This document shows, piece after piece, positions 16,224-24,901 of a stretch of 64,000 nt of DNA; positions within the stretch are counted from its first letter, which is position 1; each line of letters starts with the position of its first letter. The notes under the pieces were generated by a model, which saw only the letters and a program-made list of their open reading frames with translations, ran no database searches and was not told the origin of the DNA. The stretch comes from Bog-473 sp963755375 (lineage in GTDB: Bacteria; Actinomycetota; Acidimicrobiia; Acidimicrobiales; RAAP-2). The DNA is taken from NCBI GenBank assembly GCA_963755375.1, contig CAVWKG010000016.1, positions 2,604,001 through 2,668,000 of the forward strand. Reading direction: 5' to 3'. A program made the position numbers and the translations under genes.

Positions 16224-16985
16224 TCAGGCGAACAGCCGCTCTGCGCCCCCCGCCACCCGCAGCAGCCATGCCCTCTGCTCTCCCACGAACCCCTCGGCGA
16301 CCCGGGCCGCGGCGGTGACGCGCACCCACCCGTCGAGGGCATCGTCCCCGAGGCCCCGTCGGGCCCGGCCCTCGCGGCGGACGGTGCGCAGGAACCGCTC
16401 GACCGGCCCGATCGACCGCTGCCCCCACAGGACGAGGGTACGGGCCAGATCCGCCGCCGACGGCCCCGCTGCCACGGTGAGCCAGTCGATGACGACCCAG
16501 CCGTCGGGTCCGACCAGCACGTTGGCGGGGTGGAAATCGAAGTGGCACACGCCGCGCCCGCCGTCGTCGAGCGCGCCGAGCAGGGCCACGAGCTCTGCCT
16601 GCAGCGCGACGCCGGGGACGCTCGACTCGATCTCCGCGCGCAGACGAGCCACCAGGTCGGGCAGGCCAGCGATCGTCGCCCCGTTGCAGCGCACCTGCAA
16701 TTCGGCGAAGTGGCTGGCGAGACGATCAAGAACCTCGGGGCTCGAGGCGGAAATCACCTCCGACAGGGACGGTCCTTCGACCCGGTCCAGGACGAGGCCG
16801 CTGCGGCCGGCGACCGTGACCGTGCCGTGCGGCCGGGCGACGGGCAACCCGGCGTCGACCAGCCCGGCCAGCACGGTTTCCTCGAAAGCGGACAGGCCGT
16901 TCCATTCCGGGCGGTCGAGCTTGAGGACCCGCCCCTCGCCGTAAGCGAAGACCTCCGCGGTGCGGCCCTCGGCCAGCAGCTCCAC
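16224..16985 (-). CDS. Aminoglycoside-phosphotransferase-fold kinase
   Basis: APH/choline-kinase-fold protein of 253 aa; substrate unknown. The N-lobe has EVFAYGEGRVLKL with the ATP-binding Lys. The catalytic Brenner motif is CHFDFHPANVL, followed by the metal-binding Asp in WVVIDW. Start chosen is GTG at 16985, five bases after the HIT-protein stop, with an AGGA upstream. The open frame continues further upstream, but that stretch overlaps the HIT gene and reads as low-complexity Arg/Pro. The gene ends nine bases from the convergent flavoprotein gene. It probably forms a two-gene operon with the HIT gene. Confidence 0.8.
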   Translation of the reverse strand: MELLAEGRTAEVFAYGEGRVLKLDRPEWNGLSAFEETVLAGLVDAGLPVARPHGTVTVAGRSGLVLDRVEGPSLSEVISASSPEVLDRLASHFAELQVRCNGATIAGLPDLVARLRAEIESSVPGVALQAELVALLGALDDGGRGVCHFDFHPANVLVGPDGWVVIDWLTVAAGPSAADLARTLVLWGQRSIGPVERFLRTVRREGRARRGLGDDALDGWVRVTAAARVAEGFVGEQRAWLLRVAGGAERLFA

Positions 16986-16989
16986 CGGG

Positions 16990-17469
16990 TCAGTCCTGCA
17001 GGCGGGCGCGCAGCGCAGCGGCTTCGGCCTGCAGTTGGGCCGGTGCGATGGCCGGGATCGCGGTGAAGTCGAACGCCGCGGATTCGACCGGAGACCCGGC
17101 CCGCGCATCGTCGGGGGGGCGTGGCACCAGGTGGACGTGCAGGTGCGGCACGCCGTTGCCCAGGCTGAACCAGTTCATCTTCGTCGGGCGGTACTCCTCG
17201 TCGACTGCGTCCGCGACGCGCGCCACGTCGGACCAGAATCCCGCCGACTCCGCGGCCGAGAGCTCCGTGGGCTCGGCGACGTGGCGGCCCTTCCAGATCA
17301 CATAGGCATAGCCGGGCCGCACCGGATACCGGCCGATGTACCCGTCAGCCCAGGGTCCCTCGAAGACCCGCAGGCCGTGCGGCGTCTCGTCGGCACCCGG
17401 TCCGCACATGGCGCAACCTTCGCCCCGGTGGAGCGCGGGGAAGTCATCGGGCCACTGGTTCTCGGGCAT
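16990..17469 (-). CDS. HIT (histidine triad) family protein
   Basis: Nucleotide-binding protein of the HIT superfamily, 159 aa, probably a nucleotide hydrolase or transferase. The histidine triad HLHVHLVPRP lies near residue 108. The N-terminal EGCAMC sequence resembles the Zn-binding CxxC seen in some HIT proteins. Start is ATG at 17469 (MPENQWPDDF). The open frame extends upstream over a region with no recognisable coding character, which I exclude. Confidence 0.85.
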   Translation of the reverse strand: MPENQWPDDFPALHRGEGCAMCGPGADETPHGLRVFEGPWADGYIGRYPVRPGYAYVIWKGRHVAEPTELSAAESAGFWSDVARVADAVDEEYRPTKMNWFSLGNGVPHLHVHLVPRPPDDARAGSPVESAAFDFTAIPAIAPAQLQAEAAALRARLQD

Positions 17470-17586
17470 GCTCCTCAGTCTGCCCTTCGCAACCCCATCC
17501 GTTCTTTCTGCCTCTTGCGCACACTCGGACTGGGCTTTTGGCAGACTCGTGCGGGTTCGACGTGAACCGTCTGGAGGTCTCTTGCG

Positions 17587-18003
17587 ATGCTCGGAGGTGA
17601 AGAGGACGATGAGGTCGCGGTGGACGCAACACTCGAACTGGCACTCGGCACGACCGAAGAGGCCATCGACACCTACCTGCAGGACCCGTCGCCTTCGTTC
17701 CGCACGCAGCTCTTGACGGCGCTGGAAACCCTCGATCAGCAAATCGCCAGCAGCGATGCCTATGAGAGCAGCACCATCGGCTCGGCGGCCTTCGGCTATT
17801 CCACCAAGGGGTCGGTGATCGGCGAAACCTCCAGCGTGTCCGCCGCCGAGGAGATCCCCGGTGCGGAGTTCCGTGCCCAGACGGCCTTGGTCAAGGCGGC
17901 CAAGGACGAAGTGCGCGCACCGACAGCCGAGACCCTGGCCGAACTCCGTGCCGCGCAGCACGCACTGGCCGCCGTGCGGGGCCGCGACCCCCTCGTCACC
18001 TGA
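17587..18003 (+). CDS. Hypothetical protein
   Basis: A 138-aa soluble protein of unknown function. It is acidic at the N-terminus and mostly helical by composition, with no signal peptide, membrane segment or recognised motif. Start ATG at 17587. It is transcribed toward hemL and their 3' ends overlap by eight bases. Codon use looks like the neighbours, with GC-rich third positions, which supports a real gene. No function can be assigned. Confidence 0.55.
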   Translation: MLGGEEDDEVAVDATLELALGTTEEAIDTYLQDPSPSFRTQLLTALETLDQQIASSDAYESSTIGSAAFGYSTKGSVIGETSSVSAAEEIPGAEFRAQTALVKAAKDEVRAPTAETLAELRAAQHALAAVRGRDPLVT

Positions 18004-19288
18004 CTTCGGCCGCCGCCTCCCCCGCGGCCTCGACGACGCGGGCGAGCACGTCCTCGTCGTGGGCCAGGCCGGGGAACATCACCTCGTAGGCACCGGGTGC
18101 GAGCGCCACGCCGCGTCGCAACATGGCGTGGAAGAACCGCGCGTAGGTTTCGCCGCCGGCCCAGGCCCGGGCGCCCTCGTACTCGGAGGGTGCTGCGATG
18201 AGGCCGGCCGCGGCGTCGGCCACGAAGAGGCCGACCAGCGGCCCGACGGCCGGCGCGGCGACGGAGAGGCCGCCCGCGGCGACGGCCGACTCGAGATCCT
18301 TGGCGAAGACCGCCACCCGCGCCGTCAGCGCTTCGTAGTCCGCCGGCTGCACCTCGCCCAATACCGCGAGGCCCGCCGCCGTGGCGAGCGGGTTGCCCGA
18401 CAACGTGCCGGCTTGGTACACCGGACCACCCGGCGCCAGCTCGGCCATCACGTCGCGGCGACCGCCGAAGGCGCCCACCGGCAGCCCGCCCCCGATCACC
18501 TTGCCGAAACACCAGAGGTCGGGCGTCACACCGGACCAGCCGGTGGCGCCCGCCGGACCAAGTCGGAATCCGGTGATCACCTCGTCGAAGATGAGGAGGG
18601 CACCACTGGCGCTGCAGGCGGCGCGGAGCCCCTCGAGGAAGCCGGGCGCCGGCGCAACGAGGTTCATGTTGGCCGCCACCGGCTCGACGATCACACAGGC
18701 CACCCGCCCGTCGACGTCAGGGACCACGTTGTAGGGGACCACCTCGGTGTCGGCCACGGCACCGGCGGACACGCCGGCCGAGCCGGGGAGGCCGAGCATG
18801 GCCACGCCACTCCCGCCTCCGGCCAGCAAGCCGTCGGAGTGGCCGTGGTAACAGCCGTCGAACTTGACGATGCGGTCGCGCCCGGTCGCGCCGCGGGCGA
18901 GACGAACCGCGCTCATGGCCGCCTCGGTGCCCGAAGAGACGAGGCGCACCTGTTCGCAGCCCGGCACCCGCTCGCAGATCGCCTCAGCGAGCATGACCTC
19001 ACCCGGGGTCGGGGCGCCGAACGTCGTGCCGCGTGCCGCCGCCGCCGCCACGGCTGCCGTGATCACCGGATGACCGTGACCGAGCAGCACCGCGCCGTAG
19101 GACTGGACCATGTCGAGGTAGCGGTTCCCCTCGGCGTCGACGACGGAGGCGCCCTCGCCCGAGACGACGGTGTACGGCGTCCCCCCGACCGACGCGAAGG
19201 ACCGAACGGGCGAGTCCACGCCCCCGGGGATCACGCGGCGAGCCCGCGCGAACCACTCGGCGTTCGACGCCGAGTGCCGCTCAGCCAC
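17996..19288 (-). CDS. hemL: Glutamate-1-semialdehyde 2,1-aminomutase
   Basis: PLP enzyme of the C5 haem pathway that converts glutamate-1-semialdehyde to 5-aminolevulinate; 430 aa, normal length. Seen: RVIPGGVDSPVRSF at the N-terminus, the cofactor region FDGCYHGHSDGLLAGGGSG, LLIFDEVITGFR with the PLP-binding Asp, and the Schiff-base Lys in CFGKVIGGGLPVGAFGG. The start at 19288 overlaps the hemB end by eight bases, so it is the last gene of the haem operon. Confidence 0.95.
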   Translation of the reverse strand: MAERHSASNAEWFARARRVIPGGVDSPVRSFASVGGTPYTVVSGEGASVVDAEGNRYLDMVQSYGAVLLGHGHPVITAAVAAAAARGTTFGAPTPGEVMLAEAICERVPGCEQVRLVSSGTEAAMSAVRLARGATGRDRIVKFDGCYHGHSDGLLAGGGSGVAMLGLPGSAGVSAGAVADTEVVPYNVVPDVDGRVACVIVEPVAANMNLVAPAPGFLEGLRAACSASGALLIFDEVITGFRLGPAGATGWSGVTPDLWCFGKVIGGGLPVGAFGGRRDVMAELAPGGPVYQAGTLSGNPLATAAGLAVLGEVQPADYEALTARVAVFAKDLESAVAAGGLSVAAPAVGPLVGLFVADAAAGLIAAPSEYEGARAWAGGETYARFFHAMLRRGVALAPGAYEVMFPGLAHDEDVLARVVEAAGEAAAEVR

Positions 19289-20294
19289 CGAGGGCCTCGG
19301 CCACCTCGGCCGCGAAGTACGTCAGAATGAAATCGGCGCCCGCCCGCTTGAGGACGGTGAGCTGCTCGAGTGCCACGGCCGGGCCGTCGATCCAGCCCGC
19401 CGCCGCCGCGGCCTTGACCATGGCGAACTCACCACTCACGTGGTACGCGGCCAGGGGCACCGAGACCTCGTGACGCACGGCGGCCAGGACGTCGAGGGAC
19501 GTCATCGCGGGCTTGACCATGATCATGTCCGCGCCCTCGGCCACGTCCTGTTCTATTTCAGCCAGCGCCTCGCGCCCGTTGCGCAGGTCCTGCTGGTAGG
19601 CCCGGCGGTCGCCGCCCGCGGCGATGGTGACGTCGACCGCGTCCCGGAAGGGCCCGTAGAGCGCGGACGCGTACTTGGACGCGTAGGCCAAGATGGCGAC
19701 CCGTTGATGGCCGTCGCCGTCGAGCGCGGCGCGGACGGCGGCCACCTGCCCGTCCATCATCCCGCTCGGCGCCACCACGTCTGCGCCGGCTTCGGCCTGG
19801 GCCAGGGCGATGCGCCCGTAGAGCTCGAGCGTCGGGTCGTTGAGCACCTCGCCCGTGGGGCCGAGAACGCCGCAGTGCCCGTGGTCGGTGTACTCGTCCA
19901 GGCAGAGGTCCGCCATCAGGACGAGCTCGTCACCCACCGCGTCGCGCAGGGCGCGTAGCGCGACCTGCACCACGCCAAGCGGGTCCCAGGCGCCGCTCCC
20001 CTGGGCGTCCTTGCGGACCGGCACGCCGAACAGGATGAGACCGGGCACGCCCAGCGAGACAAGTCGCTTGGCTTCGATCACCAGCGAGTCGAGCGAATGC
20101 TGCATCTCACCGGGCATGGACGCGATCGGGATCGGCCCCTCCGTCCCTTCCCGCACGAAGAGGGGGGCGACCAGGTCGTCCACTCCGAGACGGGCCTCGG
20201 CGACCAACCGCCGCAGCGCCGGCGTACGCCGCAGCCGCCGCAGCCGCCGCACGGGGAAGCCCCCCGGAGTGGGCGCAGACGTCGCCTCGACCAT
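19281..20294 (-). CDS. hemB: Delta-aminolevulinic acid dehydratase (porphobilinogen synthase)
   Basis: Condenses two 5-aminolevulinate molecules to porphobilinogen; 337 aa. The two active-site lysines are in YASKYASALYGPFRDA and in MIMVKPAMTSLDVL. The metal region reads DLCLDEYTDHGHCG, mixing cysteines of the Zn type with an Asp of the Mg type, as seen in other actinobacteria. The N-terminus is very Arg-rich (RRLRRLRRTPALRRL). Start is ATG at 20294, ten bases from the upstream gene's stop. Confidence 0.96.
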   Translation of the reverse strand: MVEATSAPTPGGFPVRRLRRLRRTPALRRLVAEARLGVDDLVAPLFVREGTEGPIPIASMPGEMQHSLDSLVIEAKRLVSLGVPGLILFGVPVRKDAQGSGAWDPLGVVQVALRALRDAVGDELVLMADLCLDEYTDHGHCGVLGPTGEVLNDPTLELYGRIALAQAEAGADVVAPSGMMDGQVAAVRAALDGDGHQRVAILAYASKYASALYGPFRDAVDVTIAAGGDRRAYQQDLRNGREALAEIEQDVAEGADMIMVKPAMTSLDVLAAVRHEVSVPLAAYHVSGEFAMVKAAAAAGWIDGPAVALEQLTVLKRAGADFILTYFAAEVAEALGG

Positions 20295-20303
20295 GCATGC
20301 AGC

Positions 20304-21818
20304 CTACGGGGCGCCGCCCCGATCGGGGCCCAAGGCGGCGATCAGCTCGTCGACGATGCCCTGAGGCGAGGGCTCCCTCGCCTCGTGCACGCCGTCGAGT
20401 CCGGCCGCCCGGGCCGCCGCAGCCGTCGTCGGTCCGATGCTGACGATGTGGGCCGGGGGGGTCACCGGCTCGCCCGCCGCGGTACGCAAGGCCAGGAACG
20501 CCCGCACGGTCGAGGGAGCCGTGAAGGTCAGCGCATCGGCCGCGGCCACCCGGTCCAGGAACGCCGGCTCCGGCGCGGCCCGCGGCACCGTGCGGTAGGC
20601 CTCGATGCGGCGGACGTCCCAGCCCTTGGCGCCGAGTCCGTCGGGAACGGTCCCGGGCGCCAGGTCGGCACACGGGAACAGGACACGCCGGGAGCCCGCA
20701 CTCCCCGGCGTTGGGAACTCCTCGACGAGCCCGCGCGCGCTGTGCTCGCCCGGCACGAAGTCGGGCTCGATGCCGGCCCGGCGCAGGGCGTCGGCCGTGG
20801 CCGGGCCCACGGCGGCCACCAGCACGGAGCTCAAATCGCGCGCGTCACGCAATGCGCCCATGAAACGGTCCACCGCATTGACCGACGTCACCACGACCCA
20901 GCCGTTGTCCCGGACGGCCGCCGCCGCCGCCCGCAGCGCGGCTCCCCCGTCCGCCGGATCGACCTGACGGGTCAACGGCAACTCGAGTGCAGTGGCGCCC
21001 GCCCGCTCGAGCGCGTGCACGAGACCTCGGGCTCGCTCGCCGGTGCGCGTCACCACCACCGTGCGTCCGGTCAAGGAACCCTCGGCGCCGTTGAGCGGGT
21101 CGTGGAGGCCGAGCGCCGCCACCGGGCCCACGACGATGACAGCGGGAGGTCCCAGGTCGATGTCCGCCAGGCCGGTCAGCGTGGTGCGCGCCACCCGCTC
21201 GGACGCCGTCGTCCCCTCCGCGATCACCGCGACCGGCGTGTCGGGCGGCCGCCCGCCCTCGACCAGCGCCGCGGCAATCGCGGCTCGCGTCGTCATGCCC
21301 ATCAGGATCACCAGCGTCCCGCCGACGCGAGCCAGGGCTGCCCAGTCGTGGTCGCCAGAGCCCCCCGGTTCGCCCACCCGGCCCGTCACGACGGTGACCG
21401 ACGCCGCCACGCCGCGCCGCGTGACGGGGATGCCGACGGCCGCGGGGACACCGAAGGCGGACGTCACACCCGGGACCACCTCCCAGGCGATACCGGCCCG
21501 CGCCAATGTCTCCACCTCCTCGCCGCCGCGGCCGAAGAGGAACGGGTCGCCGCCCTTGAGCCGGACCACGACGGCGGACGCGCGTCCGTGCTCGACCAGC
21601 AAGCGGGCGATCTCCTCCTGGCGACCCCCACCTCGCGCCGGTGCCTCGGGGTCCTTGCCCACATCGATGAGGAGCGCCGACGACGGCACCAGGTCGAGGA
21701 CGGCTGGGCTGACCAGGCGGTCGTGCAGGACGACATCGGCCCGCGCCAGCAGCGCGGCGCCCCGCCGGGTCAGGAGCCCGGGGTCGCCGGGGCCGGCGCC
21801 CACCAGATAGACCGTCAC
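20304..21818 (-). CDS. cobA-hemD: Uroporphyrinogen-III C-methyltransferase / uroporphyrinogen-III synthase fusion
   Basis: Two-domain tetrapyrrole enzyme, 504 aa. Residues 1 to about 240 are a SAM-dependent uroporphyrinogen-III methyltransferase (siroheme/B12 branch), with YLVGAGPGDPGLLTRRG at the start and LKGGDPFLFGRGGEE. Residues from about 255 onward are the HemD synthase that closes hydroxymethylbilane (GRTVVVTRTGERARGL to the C-terminus). Start is GTG at 21818, overlapping the hemC stop as GTGA. Upstream readthrough in the same frame is a hemC shadow. The fusion is common in actinobacteria. Confidence 0.94.
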   Translation of the reverse strand: MTVYLVGAGPGDPGLLTRRGAALLARADVVLHDRLVSPAVLDLVPSSALLIDVGKDPEAPARGGGRQEEIARLLVEHGRASAVVVRLKGGDPFLFGRGGEEVETLARAGIAWEVVPGVTSAFGVPAAVGIPVTRRGVAASVTVVTGRVGEPGGSGDHDWAALARVGGTLVILMGMTTRAAIAAALVEGGRPPDTPVAVIAEGTTASERVARTTLTGLADIDLGPPAVIVVGPVAALGLHDPLNGAEGSLTGRTVVVTRTGERARGLVHALERAGATALELPLTRQVDPADGGAALRAAAAAVRDNGWVVVTSVNAVDRFMGALRDARDLSSVLVAAVGPATADALRRAGIEPDFVPGEHSARGLVEEFPTPGSAGSRRVLFPCADLAPGTVPDGLGAKGWDVRRIEAYRTVPRAAPEPAFLDRVAAADALTFTAPSTVRAFLALRTAAGEPVTPPAHIVSIGPTTAAAARAAGLDGVHEAREPSPQGIVDELIAALGPDRGGAP

Positions 21819-22741
21819 GGCGCGGCGTCCAGCAGGCCGCCGAAGCCCTCGATGGCCGCGCCGCCCCCCTCCAGCAGGGCACGCGCCACCTCGATGCCCA
21901 CGGTTTCGGGGTCGTCGCCCCACCTGGCCATGCGGATCACCGTGTGCCCGTCCCCGCTGGCCAGGAGCCCCGACACCCGGAGCGCCGTACCGACCTTTTC
22001 CGGCTCGGCGAAGGCACCGACCGGTACGGTGCAGCTCCCACCCAGAGCGGCGAGAACGGCGCGCTCGGACCGCAGGGACCGGTGACTCGGCTCGTGGTCG
22101 ATAGCGGCGAGCAGCCGCCTGGTCTCGTCATCGTCTCCCCGGCACTGCACAGCGATGGCGCCCTGACCCGCCTGGGGCAACACGTCCACCGGGTCCAGGA
22201 CATCGACCAGCCGGCGCTCCCAGCCGAGACGTTCCATGGCGGCGACGGCGACGACGACGGCAGAGACCTCCCCGTTCTCGGCGACGGCCACCCGCCGGGC
22301 CATGTTGCCGCGCAGGTCGGTGAAGACCAGGTCCGGGCGCAGCGCCGCCAACTGGGCCCGACGCCGCGCCGAGCCGGTCGCCACCAGGCCCCCGGCCGGC
22401 AGGCCGGCCAAGGTGCTGCCCACCAGGCCGTCACGCGGGTCGGCGCGGCACGGCACCGCCCCCAGCACCAGATGCACCGGCATCACCGATGGCATGTCCT
22501 TGGCGGAATGCACCGCGGCGTCGGCCCGCCCCTCGGCCACCGCCGCCTCCACCTCGGTGACGAACACGCCCTGGCCCCCGATCTCGTCGAGGGGAGCCGT
22601 CGTGTCGCGATCGCCCCGCGTCCGTACGACGAGAGGCTCGAGGTCGAGGGCCGGGTGGGCCCGGCGCAAGAGCTCGGAGACCAATTCCGTCTGACGGAGG
22701 GCCAACGGCGAGCCGCGGGTGGCCAGACGGATGGTTCCCAT
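21815..22741 (-). CDS. hemC: Porphobilinogen deaminase (hydroxymethylbilane synthase)
   Basis: Polymerises four porphobilinogens to hydroxymethylbilane; 308 aa. Seen: IRLATRGSPLALRQTELV at the N-terminus, the catalytic-loop region SAKDMPS, and the dipyrromethane cofactor Cys in GGSCTVPVGAF. The LPQAGQGAIAVQCR block is also clear. Start is ATG at 22741, about 24 bases after the hemA stop. Confidence 0.96.
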   Translation of the reverse strand: MGTIRLATRGSPLALRQTELVSELLRRAHPALDLEPLVVRTRGDRDTTAPLDEIGGQGVFVTEVEAAVAEGRADAAVHSAKDMPSVMPVHLVLGAVPCRADPRDGLVGSTLAGLPAGGLVATGSARRRAQLAALRPDLVFTDLRGNMARRVAVAENGEVSAVVVAVAAMERLGWERRLVDVLDPVDVLPQAGQGAIAVQCRGDDDETRRLLAAIDHEPSHRSLRSERAVLAALGGSCTVPVGAFAEPEKVGTALRVSGLLASGDGHTVIRMARWGDDPETVGIEVARALLEGGGAAIEGFGGLLDAAP

Positions 22742-22765
22742 GGTCCGACTATCCCATGGCCCCGA

Positions 22766-24040
22766 CTACAGGTCGAAGAGGATGTGCAGCGCCTCGACGA
22801 GCCGTTCGCCCCGCGGTGTCCCCGCTGTCTCCTTCAAGAGCATGGTCGGCTCGTGCAGCATCTTGGCCAGGGCGGCCCGCGTGGCCGCATCCACGTGGTC
22901 CCACTCCTCCTCGCTCAGGTCGGCCAGCTGCGCCCGGTGCCGCTCCAGCTCGGCCACGCGCAGTGTCTCGAGACGGGACCGCAGCGACGCGATGATCGGG
23001 GCGGCGCCGCGCTGGCGACTGGCGCTGCGATAGCGGTCGACCTCGTCGGCAACGATGCCGCGGGCGGCCATCGACTCCTCCTCGCGATCACCCAGGGCTC
23101 GGGCCACCGAGACGCTGAGGGTGTCCATGTCGAGCAGCGTGACGCCGTCGAGTGCGGCCACGCCGGGATCGACGTTGCGCGGCACCCCGAGGTCGATCAC
23201 GAGCAGGGAGTCGGTGACGCGGGCGAAGTCCGTTGCACTCAGCACATGGGAATCGGCGGCCACGGCAGTCAAGACGACGTCCGCCTGGGCCAGCTCGGCG
23301 GCCACCTGCTCGAGTGAAGCCGCCCGCATCTCGAACGGTCCCGTCTCCGTCTGGCGCACCAGGTCCCGCGCTCGTGCCGCAGACCGGTTGACCACCACGA
23401 CCCGTTGGGGGGCGTCGGCCGGCGCGATGTCCGACAGGGCGCGACACACGCCGAGACCCATGTCACCGGCGCCGACGACCACGACGCGGGCGCCGCGCAA
23501 CCCGGCTTGGTCATCGCCCCGGGCGACCGTCACCGCGGCGTAGGCGAACGACGTCGTTCCCTTGCTGATCCCGGTCTCGGTGCGCACCCGCTTGCCCGTC
23601 TGCAGCGCGTGACGGAAGAGCGCAGAGAGGACGGGGCCGCACGTGCCCTCTTCCTGGGCCCGCTCGAAGGCCCGGCGCACCTGGCCCACCACCTCGGTCT
23701 CCCCGGTCACCACCGACTCGAGGCCCGAGGTCACCGAGAACAGATGGGAGGTGACGTCGTCATCGAAGCGGATGGTGGCGTGCGCCGAAAGCTCCTCCAC
23801 CGAGAGGTGCGAATGCTCCGAAAGGACGTCGTAGATCTCCGCCACGGCGTCGTGGAAGCGGTCGACCACCGCGTACACCTCGGTCCGCAGGCAGGTCGAC
23901 AGGACGACCGCCTCCTCGACGTTGCGACGGTGGTTCAGCGCGCGAAGGGTCTTGTACAGGTCGGCGTCGGAGACGGCCGCGGCCTCGAGCAGCGGCAACG
24001 GCGCCTGCGTGTGCTGGAGCCCTATGACGACGACGGACAC
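22766..24040 (-). CDS. hemA: Glutamyl-tRNA reductase
   Basis: First step of the C5 haem pathway: NADPH-dependent reduction of glutamyl-tRNA to glutamate-1-semialdehyde; 424 aa. The catalytic Cys is in VVLSTCLRTEVYAV near residue 50, and the NADPH fold is in VVVGAGDMGLGVCRAL. The C-terminal dimerisation helix is present. Start chosen is GTG at 24040, giving MSVVVIGLQHTQAPL; a strong AGGAAGG lies 6-7 bases upstream, whereas the longer frame adds only nine atypical residues. It follows rex in the operon. Confidence 0.94.
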   Translation of the reverse strand: MSVVVIGLQHTQAPLPLLEAAAVSDADLYKTLRALNHRRNVEEAVVLSTCLRTEVYAVVDRFHDAVAEIYDVLSEHSHLSVEELSAHATIRFDDDVTSHLFSVTSGLESVVTGETEVVGQVRRAFERAQEEGTCGPVLSALFRHALQTGKRVRTETGISKGTTSFAYAAVTVARGDDQAGLRGARVVVVGAGDMGLGVCRALSDIAPADAPQRVVVVNRSAARARDLVRQTETGPFEMRAASLEQVAAELAQADVVLTAVAADSHVLSATDFARVTDSLLVIDLGVPRNVDPGVAALDGVTLLDMDTLSVSVARALGDREEESMAARGIVADEVDRYRSASRQRGAAPIIASLRSRLETLRVAELERHRAQLADLSEEEWDHVDAATRAALAKMLHEPTMLLKETAGTPRGERLVEALHILFDL

Positions 24041-24062
24041 TCGGTTCCTTCCTGGGTCGGCA

Positions 24063-24072
24063 CACAATTGTG
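24063..24072. promoter_or_regulatory. 10-bp palindrome CACAATTGTG upstream of hemA
   Basis: A perfect 10-base palindrome lies about 22 bases upstream of the hemA start, between rex and hemA. Its half-sites point inward (CACAA-TTGTG), the reverse of the usual Rex operator TTGTG-n6-CACAA, so it should not be read as a Rex site without testing. Confidence 0.3.
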
Positions 24073-24127
24073 CCTGTCCCGCCCTACAGCCTGCCAGTCG
24101 CCGGTGGGTCGCCCGGCCGTCAGGCCA

Positions 24128-24844
24128 CTACGGACGCTGCGAGAGCCCCACGGACCGCATCATGGGGACATCGGGCCCGGGCTCCTCCTCGCGGGTCCGG
24201 TAGAACCCTAGGACCTGCAGCTCGATGGAGAGGTCCACGTAACGGAGGTGGACCGTGGGCGGGACGGTGAGGACCCGGGGAGCGAAGTTGAGCAACGAGG
24301 TCACCCCGGCCCGCACCAGCAGGTCGGCCACCCCCTGGGCGGCCCAGCCGGGTGTGGTGATCACACCGATGTGCGGGCGCTCGGTGGTGCGCAGCGTGGC
24401 GATCTCGTCCATGTGGCGCACCCGCATGCCCCGGATCTCCTCGCCCACCACCGCCGGGTCGACGTCATAGAGCGAGGTGACCTGGCAGCCCCGCGACGCG
24501 AACCCGGCCGAGTTCGTGAGAGCGCGGCCCAGGTTGCCGATGCCCACCATGGCCACCGACCAGTTCTCGTCCACGCCGAGGGCACGGTCGATCTGTGCGA
24601 TGAGGAATTCGGGGTCGTAGCCCGAGCCCCGGGTGCCGAACGATCCCAGCAGCGACAGGTCCTTGCGCACCTTGGACGCGTTGACACGGGCCAGATGGGC
24701 GAGCTGCTCCGACGAGACCGTCCGGGAACCGGCGCGCACCAGCTCGGCCAGGATGCGCTGGTAGATGGGCAGGCGCAGGACGGTGGCCTCGGGGATCCGC
24801 CTGGGCGCCGCAGCCACCTCCGAACTGCGTTGCTCGTCGCTCAC
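24128..24844 (-). CDS. rex: Redox-sensing transcriptional repressor Rex
   Basis: Dimeric repressor that senses the NADH/NAD+ ratio; 238 aa. The winged-helix N-terminus reads RLPIYQRILAELVRAGSRTVSSEQLAHL then NASKVRKDLSLLGSFGTRGSGY, and the Rossmann fold is VAMVGIGNLGRAL. In Streptomyces, Rex heads a rex-hemACD operon and controls respiratory genes; the same gene order here supports the call. Start is taken as GTG at 24844 (MSDEQRSSE); the frame stays open to 24883. I see no canonical Rex site just upstream of rex. Confidence 0.95.
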   Translation of the reverse strand: MSDEQRSSEVAAAPRRIPEATVLRLPIYQRILAELVRAGSRTVSSEQLAHLARVNASKVRKDLSLLGSFGTRGSGYDPEFLIAQIDRALGVDENWSVAMVGIGNLGRALTNSAGFASRGCQVTSLYDVDPAVVGEEIRGMRVRHMDEIATLRTTERPHIGVITTPGWAAQGVADLLVRAGVTSLLNFAPRVLTVPPTVHLRYVDLSIELQVLGFYRTREEEPGPDVPMMRSVGLSQRP

Positions 24845-24901
24845 TGCACGGGATGGTACCGAGGCGGCTCCCCGCGGCACCAAACCGCCCCGAAGCCGCC
24901 C

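Noticed and set aside
24063..24072. CACAATTGTG as a Rex operator
   Set aside because: Half-sites have the opposite orientation to the Rex consensus and lack its spacer; listed only as a palindrome.
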